From: Planktothricoides sp. SR001
GTDB taxonomy: Bacteria > Cyanobacteriota > Cyanobacteriia > Cyanobacteriales > Laspinemataceae
NCBI RefSeq assembly: GCF_001276715.1
Contig: NZ_LIUQ01000028.1
Span: forward strand, 1-64,000
Length of the DNA: 64,000 nt
Direction: 5' to 3'
In this document: in pieces, positions 17,571-26,663 of the stretch
Position numbering within the stretch: the first letter of the stretch is position 1
Layout: each line of letters opens with the position of its first letter
Program-made: the position numbers and the translations under genes
Notes under the pieces: generated by a model
Databases searched by the model: none
Seen by the model: the letters and a program-made list of their open reading frames with translations, nothing else
What the model was told of the DNA's origin: nothing

Positions 17571-19481
17571 TTATTGATTCAGCAGATTTTCAGCTTCATC
17601 ATCCGATAGGGAATCTAGCTCGTCTAGTATAGCAGATATATTAGCCTCCTCAAAAATTTCTACCTGCTTTTGGGCAACTAAATCTGCCATTTTCGCCACA
17701 GTTGGTTCCTGAAAAAAGAAGATAAAAGATAAATCAACATTAAGCAATTCTCGCACTTGGTTCACTATTCTGGCCGCCAAAATAGAATCACCTCCGAGTT
17801 GGAAGAAGTTGTCATATATGCCAACGGTAGCAACTCCTAAAATTTCCGACCAAATTTTCACTAAATCGGCTTGAATGGGGGTTTGTGGTGGAGCATAATC
17901 GGCCCTGGGACTTTTAGGGTCAGAAGCCGTTAAGCCTAATTTTTCAGCTAACCCTATGCGTTGTAGTTTGCCTGTAGGTCCTTTAGGGATTTCATCCACA
18001 AAAACTACCACACGGGGAACTTTAAAATCAGCTAGTCGAGCAGCGGCAAACTCTTTAATTTCCTGCTCCGTTCCCGAAAATCCCTCTCGCAAGACTACAG
18101 CAACTGCCACATCTTCTCCTAGTAATTTATGGGGGGCAGCAAAAGTTACAACCTGGGCGATCGCGCTCATGTCTAGCAGCACTTCATCCACTTCTCGCGG
18201 GGAAATCTTCTCGCCTCCACGATTGATAATTTCTTTAATCCGACCTTTGAGGAAAAGATAGCGATCGCTATCTAAATAACCCAAGTCTCCAGTTCTAAAC
18301 CAACCGTTCGTAAAGGCATTTTGATTGGCATCGGGATTATTATAATAACCAGAAGTGACATTAGCACCCTGAATGACCACTTCTCCCACTTCTCCCACGG
18401 AGTGCAAGTTGCCGGCTTCATCTATAATTGCCACTTCTGGACCAGCGGCAACTCCCACCGAACCGGGTTTGCGGATTTTCGGCGGCAGGGGATTACTGGT
18501 CATTTGATGGGAGGCTTCGGTCATGCCATAAGATTCAATAACTGGGGCATTGAATTTTGCTTCTAACCCTACCATAATTTGGGGCGGTAAGGGTGCGGAG
18601 GAAGAACGAATCAACCGAATTTGAGAGGAAGAAATGATATCCCGATTCTCCACCGATCGCGCCAGAATTGCTTGGTGCATGGTGGGAACGGCGGAATACC
18701 AAGTAGGGCGAAATTCGGCTAACCAGTCAAAGAATTTGGGGGCTTCAAAACCGGGAGTGCAAACCACGCTGGCACCCGCACTGAGGGATGAAAGTAAGGC
18801 GCCAATGAGTCCGTGAATGTGGAAAAGGGGCATGATATTGAGACAGCGATCACTTGCCACTAAATTCAAAGCAACGCCAATATTTTGAGCCGAGGTGCAG
18901 AGGTTGTTGCCCGTCAGCGGCACCATTTTGGGACGGGAGGTAGTCCCGGAAGTATGTAGCACTAAGGCAATATCTTCGGATTGAGCTATTCCTGGGTTGA
19001 TGGCACTTTTCGCTTTTCCACCTGTTAGCTGAAAAATGCCTGCTGCTGCTTGTTTGACTGGGGAGAGTTCCACCAGGGGAATGCCTCTGGTTTGAGCGGC
19101 GTTTACGACAGGTAGGGCCGATCCTGACTGATAAATTAGGGCTTTGGCGTTGAGGTCTGATAGATAAAAATCATATTCCGATTCTGTATAATTTGGATTG
19201 AGAGGCGCACAGGTGGCACAGGAGGCAATTGCCACAAAAGCCACTGCCATTTCAGGCCCATTAGGGAGTGCTAGTGCGACGCGATCGTTCCGCCCGACGC
19301 CGATCACGTTGAGATTGGCAATGATCTGATTAATCTGCTCATATAAACTCTGGTAGGTCAGTGGAGTTCGTCCAGGGGCAGTAATGGCGATCGCGTGAGG
19401 GTTTTGCTGCGCCCAACCTGCCACCAAATCGTAAACGCCTAGATTTTGAGGATATGCGAAATTCTCTTTTCCGGTCATCAT
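17571..19481 (-). CDS. acyl-adenylating enzyme fused to a carrier domain (loading module)
   Basis: 636 residues. The AMP-forming ligase domain carries the P-loop LHTSGTTSRPK, ESYGMTEASHQM, the WFRTGDLGYLD motif and the C-terminal Lys in GPTGKLQR, closest in style to oxalate- or 4-coumarate-CoA ligase-like enzymes rather than to amino-acid adenylation domains. A carrier domain follows (DNFFQLGGDSILAAR, phosphopantetheine Ser566). The acidic tail LDELDSLSDDEAENLL resembles C-terminal linkers of assembly-line proteins and may contact the next protein. It would activate a carboxylic acid and load it for the condensation domain encoded 11 nt downstream. Confidence 0.88.
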   Translation of the reverse strand: MMTGKENFAYPQNLGVYDLVAGWAQQNPHAIAITAPGRTPLTYQSLYEQINQIIANLNVIGVGRNDRVALALPNGPEMAVAFVAIASCATCAPLNPNYTESEYDFYLSDLNAKALIYQSGSALPVVNAAQTRGIPLVELSPVKQAAAGIFQLTGGKAKSAINPGIAQSEDIALVLHTSGTTSRPKMVPLTGNNLCTSAQNIGVALNLVASDRCLNIMPLFHIHGLIGALLSSLSAGASVVCTPGFEAPKFFDWLAEFRPTWYSAVPTMHQAILARSVENRDIISSSQIRLIRSSSAPLPPQIMVGLEAKFNAPVIESYGMTEASHQMTSNPLPPKIRKPGSVGVAAGPEVAIIDEAGNLHSVGEVGEVVIQGANVTSGYYNNPDANQNAFTNGWFRTGDLGYLDSDRYLFLKGRIKEIINRGGEKISPREVDEVLLDMSAIAQVVTFAAPHKLLGEDVAVAVVLREGFSGTEQEIKEFAAARLADFKVPRVVVFVDEIPKGPTGKLQRIGLAEKLGLTASDPKSPRADYAPPQTPIQADLVKIWSEILGVATVGIYDNFFQLGGDSILAARIVNQVRELLNVDLSFIFFFQEPTVAKMADLVAQKQVEIFEEANISAILDELDSLSDDEAENLLNQ

Positions 19482-19857
19482 ACCAGTAATAGATGTCTAG
19501 CCAAATCAATTATATTTTATCATTAAAAGTTAGCTTATTCTGGAGCTTTTTTGCTCGCACACAGAAACCGACTTTCTTGACTTTATTAGAGAAACCTGGT
19601 TTCTATCCCCCCCTGAAACGGTAGCCGATACAGACCATCCCTGGACTCTTTTCTCAACTACTCAATACGCCCCTAACCTCGGCTACAAGATTATACAGAT
19701 GAAAATTATTAAAACACAGCGCCCGATCGAGGTAGGTGCAAATCAGCTTTGATTTGGGAGAGTCGGGTGCGCGATCGCTCTAAATCAGCCTGAATTTCTT
19801 CTATCTTTGCCACAGCGTAATTCTCCTTTGGGATTATATTCTGATTTTTAATAAATT
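19482..19857. other. intergenic region with repeat DNA
   Basis: This 376-bp gap holds a tag-only open frame (19709-19813) and part of a duplicated block (19771-19910). Around 19561-19605 there is a GAAACC / GGTTTC motif pair of a type scattered in cyanobacterial intergenic DNA. No terminator with a T-run on the minus strand is evident, so transcription could continue from 19858-21540 into the NRPS genes. Confidence 0.5.
19709..19813 (-). CDS. 34-codon frame consisting only of the cluster's helical tag
   Basis: A GTG at 19813, 9 nt after an AAAGGAG ribosome site, opens a frame VAKIEEIQADLERSRTRLSQ and on, ending at TAA (19709). The ribosome site, GTG and first codons are nearly identical to those of the methyltransferase gene at 25848-26663, whose N-terminus is the same tag. 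It is either a gene reduced to its tag after loss of an enzyme domain or a free-standing tag peptide. The first explanation seems likelier. Confidence 0.45.
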   Translation of the reverse strand: MAKIEEIQADLERSRTRLSQIKADLHLPRSGAVF

Positions 19858-19910
19858 TCACTCTAAAAATGCTTTGATTTGGGAGAGTTGAGAATGCGAT
19901 CGCTCTAGAT
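19771..19910. repeat. duplicated tag/ribosome-site block, copy 1
   Basis: This block matches 26621-26755. Bases 19791-19836 are identical to 26641-26686 and include the ribosome site and GTG of the following tagged frame; the rest, encoding the C-terminal tag of the preceding gene, is similar. Both copies have the order: C-terminal tag, ribosome site, GTG, N-terminal tag. Confidence 0.8.
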
Positions 19911-21540
19911 CTAATTTAATAATTTGCAGTCGATCTGGTCTTTTAGAGACTTCCTGGAGCTTTTTTTCTTCGCATTCGGCAATTTCGACCAGTTCTGAAT
20001 ACAGCTTTCTCGCTCTGGGGTCTGGAATTTCTTCCCCACAAAGATGATGGCGTAGTTCTGGGTCGAAAAAGTCTTCTCGCTCGATATTGAGAGAGAGCGA
20101 TCGTCCCAAATTTTGTACTGCCGCTCGGTAGCGATTTGGCTCCCAATCAAAATTGACAATTGGAAACGGACAGAGGCGGTACAAAGAAATTAACTGGCAA
20201 TTGTAGCGAAACCATAACTCCTGCCAATCTCGCTCAGGTAAGACAATGTTTGCTCTATCTTTAAGAGAATAAATCACATCGTAGGGATGTCGAAAAGTCC
20301 CTACCAAAAGCGTGTCTGGCTGAAACCAAGCAGATAGACAAAACAGCATTCGCGGATCTTTTATTCCCCAAAGTTTTCCTACGCCGAGGTTCTGCTTAAA
20401 TTGCTCGATCCGTTGCTTCAGGGGAGGCGGAACCCACTGCACCTCCTCTGGTTCGTACCAATAACCGCCGTTTGCCAATAATAGCTCGTTGTTAATTTGC
20501 ATAACAACTTCACTTTCTCGATTTCCTTTTTGATTAAATTTTTCACCTTGGGAAACTTCCCCTAAATGCAAACCATATTGTTCGAGCATTCCCGTTAAAC
20601 AAGAAGTTCCGCTTCTGTGCATTCCTAAAATAAACACGCCTTTCCCACAAGTAAACTCTGTTTTTTGTTGCCCAGTGTTTTCCAGAGATTGGCTGTATTT
20701 TTGCCAATCCCGATTGATTAAAGCTAAATTCATATTCTGCTGCTTGACCCTCACCGTGGGAATCGGTAGAGTCTCAATAGCATCGTATGGGCATTCTATC
20801 AGCCCCGTGATTAGCTCATCTAAGTTTGTCAAAGCAGCTTCTCGTAAATCCTTCCAGACTGCTTCGTTCTGTGCTGGATCTTCAGATGTTCGGAAAACAG
20901 GAGGCCGACTGCCAGCACCATGATGGTAAATTAAATTGCCGTACACTCCGGCTATTAAAAAATGGCGATTATTGACATTGCTGCGGCGCAGACCGACCAA
21001 AGATGCTTTTCGTTTTAACCATTCACAACTTGCGTAATAGCTAAAATCCTGCCCTGGCTTGTAGCCGTCGGCAAACCGGATACCCAGGTTATAATAGTCC
21101 TGCTTTCTCATGCAAAGGCAGCTAATATGGACGAAGGGTTCGAGTTCGCGGATAAATTCGTCACGATACACCCCGATAGCGGTGACTCCGGTTTCGATAA
21201 AACCTGTCAATATTTCTATCCAGCGATCGCGAATAGGAAAGGCATCCGAATCTAAAGTAATAAAATACTCAATTTCCTTGTCTAAGCGCTCGATGAGAAA
21301 ATCCAAACCCGCTGAGTGTTGTTTGGCGTTCGTTTCCTCTGTCCGATAAGAAAATACTTTAACTTTTGGGTAGGTCGCAGCGGCGTATCGCCCCTCGGCT
21401 TCACTGTCTCCATTAGCAATATAGATTTGATAGTTAGACGAGCGAGAATGCCGCTCGATTTGCCGCAAGCAGCAATCGAGCCAGGGTATCTTGTTTCCGG
21501 GAGCGCTACCATTCACAATCAAAATAGCAGTTTTTGACAA
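19858..21540 (-). CDS. glycosyltransferase-sulfotransferase fusion with C-terminal tag
   Basis: 560 residues with a TTG start at 21540, 6 nt after an AGGAGG site. Residues 1-290 look like a GT-A glycosyltransferase (AILIVNGSAPGNK opening, LDSDAFP at 96-102). Residues about 300-530 are a sulfotransferase with the PAPS loop MHRSGTS at 307-313, WGIKDPRM and GTFRHPYDVIYSLKDR. Residues 537-560 carry the LERSHSQLSQIKAFLE tag. The gene starts 1 nt after the stop of 21542-22507. A single protein that could add a sugar and sulfate it is unusual; the glycosyltransferase half is the less certain call. Confidence 0.8.
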   Translation of the reverse strand: MSKTAILIVNGSAPGNKIPWLDCCLRQIERHSRSSNYQIYIANGDSEAEGRYAAATYPKVKVFSYRTEETNAKQHSAGLDFLIERLDKEIEYFITLDSDAFPIRDRWIEILTGFIETGVTAIGVYRDEFIRELEPFVHISCLCMRKQDYYNLGIRFADGYKPGQDFSYYASCEWLKRKASLVGLRRSNVNNRHFLIAGVYGNLIYHHGAGSRPPVFRTSEDPAQNEAVWKDLREAALTNLDELITGLIECPYDAIETLPIPTVRVKQQNMNLALINRDWQKYSQSLENTGQQKTEFTCGKGVFILGMHRSGTSCLTGMLEQYGLHLGEVSQGEKFNQKGNRESEVVMQINNELLLANGGYWYEPEEVQWVPPPLKQRIEQFKQNLGVGKLWGIKDPRMLFCLSAWFQPDTLLVGTFRHPYDVIYSLKDRANIVLPERDWQELWFRYNCQLISLYRLCPFPIVNFDWEPNRYRAAVQNLGRSLSLNIEREDFFDPELRHHLCGEEIPDPRARKLYSELVEIAECEEKKLQEVSKRPDRLQIIKLDLERSHSQLSQIKAFLE

Positions 21541-21541
21541 A

Positions 21542-22507
21542 TCAGCCTCCTGACGATGAGTTTAAGTTGGTGCGAATAAGAGCGAGCCAATCGCACGATT
21601 TTTTTAATTGAGAACGAATGTTTTGTAAGCGTTCTGGAAATTCTAGCAACTCGGTTTCCGAGTTATATGGCGGTTGAAAACTCAATCTCCCCCCCCTATT
21701 GCCCTGTTGCTGAAACTCGGCAGTAATCCCGTAGCCAAACTTTTGCAATGCTGTCCTTGCCACTTGATGCAACAGTTCTAAATTAGGCATATCTTCATTG
21801 CGCCACCGTCCGATACTATCAGGAGGAGAAACTTCATCCCTGGCAATTTCTTCAGCATTGCCTTGAAGACCGAAAAACTCAAAAATCTGAAAAATAGTTG
21901 CTACGGGAGCCGTACATAAATCCTCAAAGCGAATCCGCAGATATTGACCGGGCAGATTTTTCTCCCCATATTCTGCCACCAAAAGATTGATGCGACTCCA
22001 CAAGGCGATCGATTGGACGGGACTAGACCATTGCTGCTGCTCCGTAGAAGACAACAACAGGCTGCCATGTTTACGAAGCTGATTTTGATTTTTTGAATAA
22101 GCCATATCTCTACCGTCCCGAATTATATGCAGGAACTTCATCCGGGGGAACAGACAATGAAAAAAAGGCAGTAAATACATACTACGGCCATTTTTCCATC
22201 CCCACGGCTGGGGTTCTTCCGCCTGGAAGTCTTCTAAATATTTGCTCAAAGGGGCTTCCAAATTGTGAATCATTTCTCTTTCGATCTCCCTTGAGTCACT
22301 AAAGCAAGTTCGAGAGATAAAGGGGTTGATCCAATCGTTGAGGTAACTCTCAAAATACATCGCGTCTTCAGCCCTATTTAAATTCCTACCAACATACATC
22401 CCGCCAGCACGCAAAATTCTCGTCACCACGCGAGTACCAGAACCGCCCGTAGCGCCCACCAAATTTGGCCCCAAGGGGGGGAGTTTTAGCTGCAATTGCT
22501 TTGTCAT
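21542..22507 (-). CDS. sulfotransferase
   Basis: 321 residues. The PAPS loop is VGATGGSGTRVVTRIL near the N-terminus and the 3'-phosphate site is LHIIRDGRDMAYSKNQ; PWGWKNGRSMYLLP and LRIRFEDLC are also typical of bacterial sulfotransferases. The C-terminus (RLQNIRSQLKKSCDWLALI) is a diverged copy of the helical tag. Its ATG overlaps the stop of the upstream sulfotransferase-sulfatase gene by one base (TAATG), and its own stop is 1 nt from the next start, so the three genes are tightly coupled. Acceptor unknown. Confidence 0.82.
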   Translation of the reverse strand: MTKQLQLKLPPLGPNLVGATGGSGTRVVTRILRAGGMYVGRNLNRAEDAMYFESYLNDWINPFISRTCFSDSREIEREMIHNLEAPLSKYLEDFQAEEPQPWGWKNGRSMYLLPFFHCLFPRMKFLHIIRDGRDMAYSKNQNQLRKHGSLLLSSTEQQQWSSPVQSIALWSRINLLVAEYGEKNLPGQYLRIRFEDLCTAPVATIFQIFEFFGLQGNAEEIARDEVSPPDSIGRWRNEDMPNLELLHQVARTALQKFGYGITAEFQQQGNRGGRLSFQPPYNSETELLEFPERLQNIRSQLKKSCDWLALIRTNLNSSSGG

Positions 22508-24816
22508 TAGATTTCGGATTGAACTTGGGATTGTTTAATTCGCTCTAAAATTCGGTAACGAAGTTCGGCAGAAATTTTCATCATATCCGAGCGACCAGCC
22601 AAGTTCGTCGTTTCTTGGGGGTCATTTTCGATATCAAATAGGAGATAGACCTGACCCTGTTGATTCAGGGCAATTTTCCAACGACTCTGGAGTAGCATTA
22701 CCTCTTGTCTAATTTCCGAAAGCGCATCTTCCCGATGTAATTGATTCGGATCTCTCAAAACCGGCACGAGGGATTTGCCAAATTGCGGGTAGTCTAAGGT
22801 TCCCCCAGCCAATGCTACTAGGGTAGGCCCCACATCCAGCAATTCTACTGGGTGGGGATAAACAGAACCGGCAACGCTTTCCAAAGTTTCTGGGGTGCGA
22901 ATCAACAGGGGAACTTGCACCGATCCCTTCATAAAGTTGCTCTTGTAGGTCAAACCGCAGTCCCCATTCATCTCCCCGTGGTCGGAAATATAAACAATAA
23001 TTGTATTCTCCAACTCTCCCCGTCTTTGGATAACCCCGAGGATTTCACCAATTTGGTCGTCGATCAAAGTCACATTGCCTGCGTAATTCCCACGCATTTG
23101 AGGCGGATCGGACTCGTCCAAAACCACTCGAGGATTAGCAATTTGTTCGTCGAACCAACCAGTAGGCCGGTTTGGTTCCATAGTGGGAATCGGTGCGGGG
23201 ACGGGCATATCAGCAGGATCGTACAGGGTGGCGTAAGGCTCCGGCGCGTCCCAAGGTTCGTGGGGACCGGGGAAACTCACCCAGCAAAACCAAGGCTCCT
23301 CGCCACTATAGCTTTCTAAATAGTGGCAGGCTTGGCGAGCGACCCACACATCGTAGTAGTAGTATAAGCCTAAAGGGGAGGGACGGACTATTTGTGGGCA
23401 GAAGCGAAAGCGTTCGGCAAAGTCATCTTTGTAGGGTTGCCACAGACCTGCCGCTTCCCATTCATCGGTCATTTGGCTGCGGATCGAAGTGTTAGCTCTG
23501 GGGCCTGATACTTCGATCGCCTCGTCAAAACCGTAGGCGTCCAGGAGTGGAAGGCCATCGCGCAGGTCGCTTTTTTGCGAGTGCCAGTGAGTCTTGCCAA
23601 AGAGCGCCGTGCGATAGCCTTGGGCGCGAATGACCTGCATCCAGGTGCGGCTATCCGGCGATAAGGTGTGGTTGCAGTTATCCCAGATGCCCGTATTGTG
23701 AGGATACCAGCCCGTCACCAGACTGAGGCGGGTGGGGATGCAGACTGGGGAGGTGGTAATGCAGTTACTAAAGCGGATGCCTTCTGCCGCAAGGCGATCG
23801 AGGTTCGGCGTGCGAACCCAACCGCCGCTACAACCCATCGCATCCTCGCGATGTTGGTCGCTCATCAGCAGTAGGATGTTGGGTTTTTTGCGTTTGGGTT
23901 CAGGCGAGTTGGGAATTTCCAGCCTTTGCCAGGGGGCAATTTCCGTGCGAATTTGCTCTGGCGATACTTGGGATAGGGCAGCTAATTTCTGACAAAGTTC
24001 TTGTTTGGCTTGGATGGGGTCGGGGTTATTGACCGACTCGCTGCCAGAATCCCAATTATCAGTATCCCAATTAAATTCCCTACCTAGATATTGTTCTAAC
24101 TGGCGGTTATGGGGTCGAAAATACTCTGAGAGGGCGGCTTTAATCCCTCGGTCTATTTGACCGTAGTTGCCTGCCATATATCGGCGGTATTCCGGTAGTT
24201 CATAATCGGGCAATTCCAAAAATTTAAAGACCTGACGAACAATGGCTGCTGGATGGGCAAATAAGTCTTCGCTCTTTAAAATTAAAAATTGCTCTTGAGG
24301 AAACCAATCGAACCAGCTTTGCAGTTGTTCTCGGTAGAGTCCGCGACTGAGATAGCTATACCTTCGATGAGCGATGCTGTAATAGCTGGGGTCGGATTCG
24401 AGTTTAGCCAGTTCCAGGTCAACGCGATCGCTTTCTTTGGCGATCGCCTCTGCCAAGGAAAGATATTCCTTCCTTCGAGTCAAGCTCATGTAATAGTGAG
24501 AAATTGCTCGGTCTGCTGGATTTCTCAGCAAAACAATGAGTTTCGTTTTTGGAAAAAGTTGATAGAGCCGTTTTGGGACATGAGGATGAAAAATATAGTA
24601 AGGACTGGCTTCTCCTATTATCAAATTTTTGTCGTAGTCAATGGAAGGAAATTGTTTTAAATACCAATCCACCCCTTTTTCAAAAGAATCATCAAAAAAA
24701 TGAATTTCTTTTTGTTTCGCTGGGACAACTTGAGGATGTACCGTCAAATAATTATATAGTGAAGTTGTGCCACATTTTTGGGCACCGATAATCATAAAAT
24801 TGGGGATATTTTTCAT
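22507..24816 (-). CDS. sulfotransferase-sulfatase fusion
   Basis: 769 residues with two opposed activities. Residues 1-250 are a sulfotransferase resembling heparan N-sulfotransferases: PAPS loop IIGAQKCGTTS (9-19) and VLLRNPADRAISHYYM (96-110). After a linker, residues about 311-765 are a type I sulfatase: metal site LLLMSDQHR (318-323), the formylglycine motif CIPTR (Cys359 to Arg363, Cys codon at 23740-23742), and SDHGEMNGD near 640. No signal peptide is present, so the sulfatase would act in the cytoplasm. A maturase for formylglycine is not encoded in the window. The two-domain order is read from one uninterrupted frame. Confidence 0.9.
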   Translation of the reverse strand: MKNIPNFMIIGAQKCGTTSLYNYLTVHPQVVPAKQKEIHFFDDSFEKGVDWYLKQFPSIDYDKNLIIGEASPYYIFHPHVPKRLYQLFPKTKLIVLLRNPADRAISHYYMSLTRRKEYLSLAEAIAKESDRVDLELAKLESDPSYYSIAHRRYSYLSRGLYREQLQSWFDWFPQEQFLILKSEDLFAHPAAIVRQVFKFLELPDYELPEYRRYMAGNYGQIDRGIKAALSEYFRPHNRQLEQYLGREFNWDTDNWDSGSESVNNPDPIQAKQELCQKLAALSQVSPEQIRTEIAPWQRLEIPNSPEPKRKKPNILLLMSDQHREDAMGCSGGWVRTPNLDRLAAEGIRFSNCITTSPVCIPTRLSLVTGWYPHNTGIWDNCNHTLSPDSRTWMQVIRAQGYRTALFGKTHWHSQKSDLRDGLPLLDAYGFDEAIEVSGPRANTSIRSQMTDEWEAAGLWQPYKDDFAERFRFCPQIVRPSPLGLYYYYDVWVARQACHYLESYSGEEPWFCWVSFPGPHEPWDAPEPYATLYDPADMPVPAPIPTMEPNRPTGWFDEQIANPRVVLDESDPPQMRGNYAGNVTLIDDQIGEILGVIQRRGELENTIIVYISDHGEMNGDCGLTYKSNFMKGSVQVPLLIRTPETLESVAGSVYPHPVELLDVGPTLVALAGGTLDYPQFGKSLVPVLRDPNQLHREDALSEIRQEVMLLQSRWKIALNQQGQVYLLFDIENDPQETTNLAGRSDMMKISAELRYRILERIKQSQVQSEI

Positions 24817-24826
24817 CTGTATAATC

Positions 24827-25786
24827 TCAAATATTTTGTAATTTATTTTGTAATTTTTGCTTCAACTGGGGCAGGAATCTTTGAATGGTTAAATCTTCCT
24901 CAACTGCATTGCGATCGTGTCTTTCAAAAAAATCCCCTGTATATCGAGCGAAGTTAAAGAGAGCATCTCCTCTGCCCCTTTTAGCGATAAACTCTTCTCT
25001 AGAACGAATGATATAGTGATTTATCCTGATTTTTCCCCACGAACTCGTTAAGTTTTGATTGTCTTTTGGCCCTATCTGTGTAAAGGCTATCTTGTTTTCT
25101 GTAACTGGTTTGAGCTTTCTGCCGATATATAAAAAATTATGAGGGGTTATACAGGCTTGGACAAAAATCGGTTTCACAATAGATTTGAAAACTCGACTTT
25201 TTGCAAAGCTAGAGTTGGCGCGGTGTGTATAGTTTTCGATTGTCAACCCTTTTGGTTTCGTTTGATGTCCAGAACTGCCAAAGCAACACCAATTCACCAG
25301 CAAACCCGGGTATTCAAGATAATCATCCAGGATGGTTTTTAAGTTTTCTTCATTTGTGGGAAATAAAAATTCATCGATATCGATAAAAGCCATCCATTCA
25401 GATTCAGATCCATAATATTCCAGACAGTGGTTATAGGCACGATTAACCTGTCTCATTGATGTAGGACAATGTTCCAGAACTACTTCACCCGAACGAATAT
25501 AAGGCTGTAATAACTCTACTGTATTATCTGTACTTTCGTTGTTATATAGATAAAATCGTTCTACTCCGACAAGTTTATAAAATTCTATCCACTCTCTCAA
25601 ATAGGGAGCTTCATTTTTCATAATCGCACCGATGCTCAGATAATGTTTTTTGCGATCGGACGATAGCAGAGTCTTGGTGGCTTCTTTAGTGGTTGAGATG
25701 GGTCCCAGTTTTGATTGGACTTGCGTCAACCAAGAGTGCGATCGCTCTAAATCTGATTTTACTTGTTCTAGGCTTTTGGATAGCAT
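24827..25786 (-). CDS. GT92/DUF23-type glycosyltransferase with N-terminal tag
   Basis: 319 residues. The first about 27 residues are the helical tag (LEQVKSDLERSHSWLTQVQS). The catalytic domain follows: LSIGAIMKNEAPYLREWIEF, GVERFYLYNNESTDNT and the metal site AFIDIDEFLFP, the standard signature of the Glyco_transf_92/DUF23 group. Members of this family add sugars to glycans or lipids. It is codirectional with the sulfotransferases and lies 10 nt upstream of the fusion gene at 22507-24816. Substrate unknown. Confidence 0.85.
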   Translation of the reverse strand: MLSKSLEQVKSDLERSHSWLTQVQSKLGPISTTKEATKTLLSSDRKKHYLSIGAIMKNEAPYLREWIEFYKLVGVERFYLYNNESTDNTVELLQPYIRSGEVVLEHCPTSMRQVNRAYNHCLEYYGSESEWMAFIDIDEFLFPTNEENLKTILDDYLEYPGLLVNWCCFGSSGHQTKPKGLTIENYTHRANSSFAKSRVFKSIVKPIFVQACITPHNFLYIGRKLKPVTENKIAFTQIGPKDNQNLTSSWGKIRINHYIIRSREEFIAKRGRGDALFNFARYTGDFFERHDRNAVEEDLTIQRFLPQLKQKLQNKLQNI

Positions 25787-25847
25787 CGTGAGTCTTGTTC
25801 GTTACCCGTTGATTTATGTGCTAACTTCTTTATAAGAGCATTTTAGA

Positions 25848-26663
25848 TTATGATATCCAATTTATTTTGGGCGGTGGAATTATCATTACAGGCGAGCCTA
25901 AAAACTCCTTTTGAATAAGGTTAGAAATAGATTCCCTTAATGCAGACATATATCCCTCAGCATGGGAAGAATGAGTTAACAGCATTTTATTCCATCCTAT
26001 AAAAAAAGCTTTAAGGTCTGGATTATCTTTGAAGAGAAATCTATGAAAACCTTCTGAAACACCCGGTCTCCCTGCATGAAAATAGTCATCTAAAATAATC
26101 ACACCTCCTTTTTCTAAGCAATTGTAGGCATTTCTTAGGTCAATTTCAGTTGCCTCACTGGTATGACAACCGTCAACGCTAAAAATCCGCATTTTTTTTC
26201 CCTTTACTTTATTGAGGTAATCTTGGGACGTACATTTTTCTGAGTTTACCTGCAATATTTTTATAGAATCTAATTGGCCGGGTAAATATTTTCTGATGTT
26301 GTCTAAAAAAATATTATAATCACCTATTACACCGTCGTAATCTGGTTTGGGAGACGCAAAAATATCAACAGCTAAAGCTAATTCACCAGGCTTACACAGA
26401 GAGCTAAGAGGTATAAAGCTTTTCCCACGAGATATTCCTATTTCCGCTAAGTTGCCTCTGATTCCGTGTTTTTCCTGATAATAATTTATGCAAAAATAGA
26501 CCGGAACATAATTTCGATGAAACGATCCCTGAATTTTCTCAAAATCCTCCATATACTTGGAGATTTCCGATATCGGATCTATCGGTTGTAAATTTGCTCT
26601 AATTTCTGCTAATCGAAGCTGCGATCGCTCTAAGTCGGCCTGAATTTCTTCTATCTTTGCCAC
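25848..26663 (-). CDS. SAM-dependent methyltransferase (CmcI/TylF-like) with N-terminal tag
   Basis: 271 residues with a GTG start at 26663, 9 nt after AAAGGAG. Residues 1-25 are the tag (IEEIQADLERSQLRLAEI). The rest is a class I methyltransferase: GNLAEIGISRGKSFIPLSS is motif I, LALAVDIFASP motif II, then MRIFSVDGCHTSEATEIDL and GGVIILDDYFHAG, as in the Methyltransf_24 and macrocin O-methyltransferase-like groups that act on sugar hydroxyls. It probably methylates a sugar of the cluster's product. The ribosome site and tag are duplicated at 19.8 kb. Confidence 0.82.
   Translation of the reverse strand: MAKIEEIQADLERSQLRLAEIRANLQPIDPISEISKYMEDFEKIQGSFHRNYVPVYFCINYYQEKHGIRGNLAEIGISRGKSFIPLSSLCKPGELALAVDIFASPKPDYDGVIGDYNIFLDNIRKYLPGQLDSIKILQVNSEKCTSQDYLNKVKGKKMRIFSVDGCHTSEATEIDLRNAYNCLEKGGVIILDDYFHAGRPGVSEGFHRFLFKDNPDLKAFFIGWNKMLLTHSSHAEGYMSALRESISNLIQKEFLGSPVMIIPPPKINWIS

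Noticed and set aside
17571-19481. Ordinary NRPS amino-acid adenylation module
   Set aside because: The core motifs fit acyl-CoA ligase-like enzymes better, and no condensation domain precedes it; an acyl-loading role is preferred.
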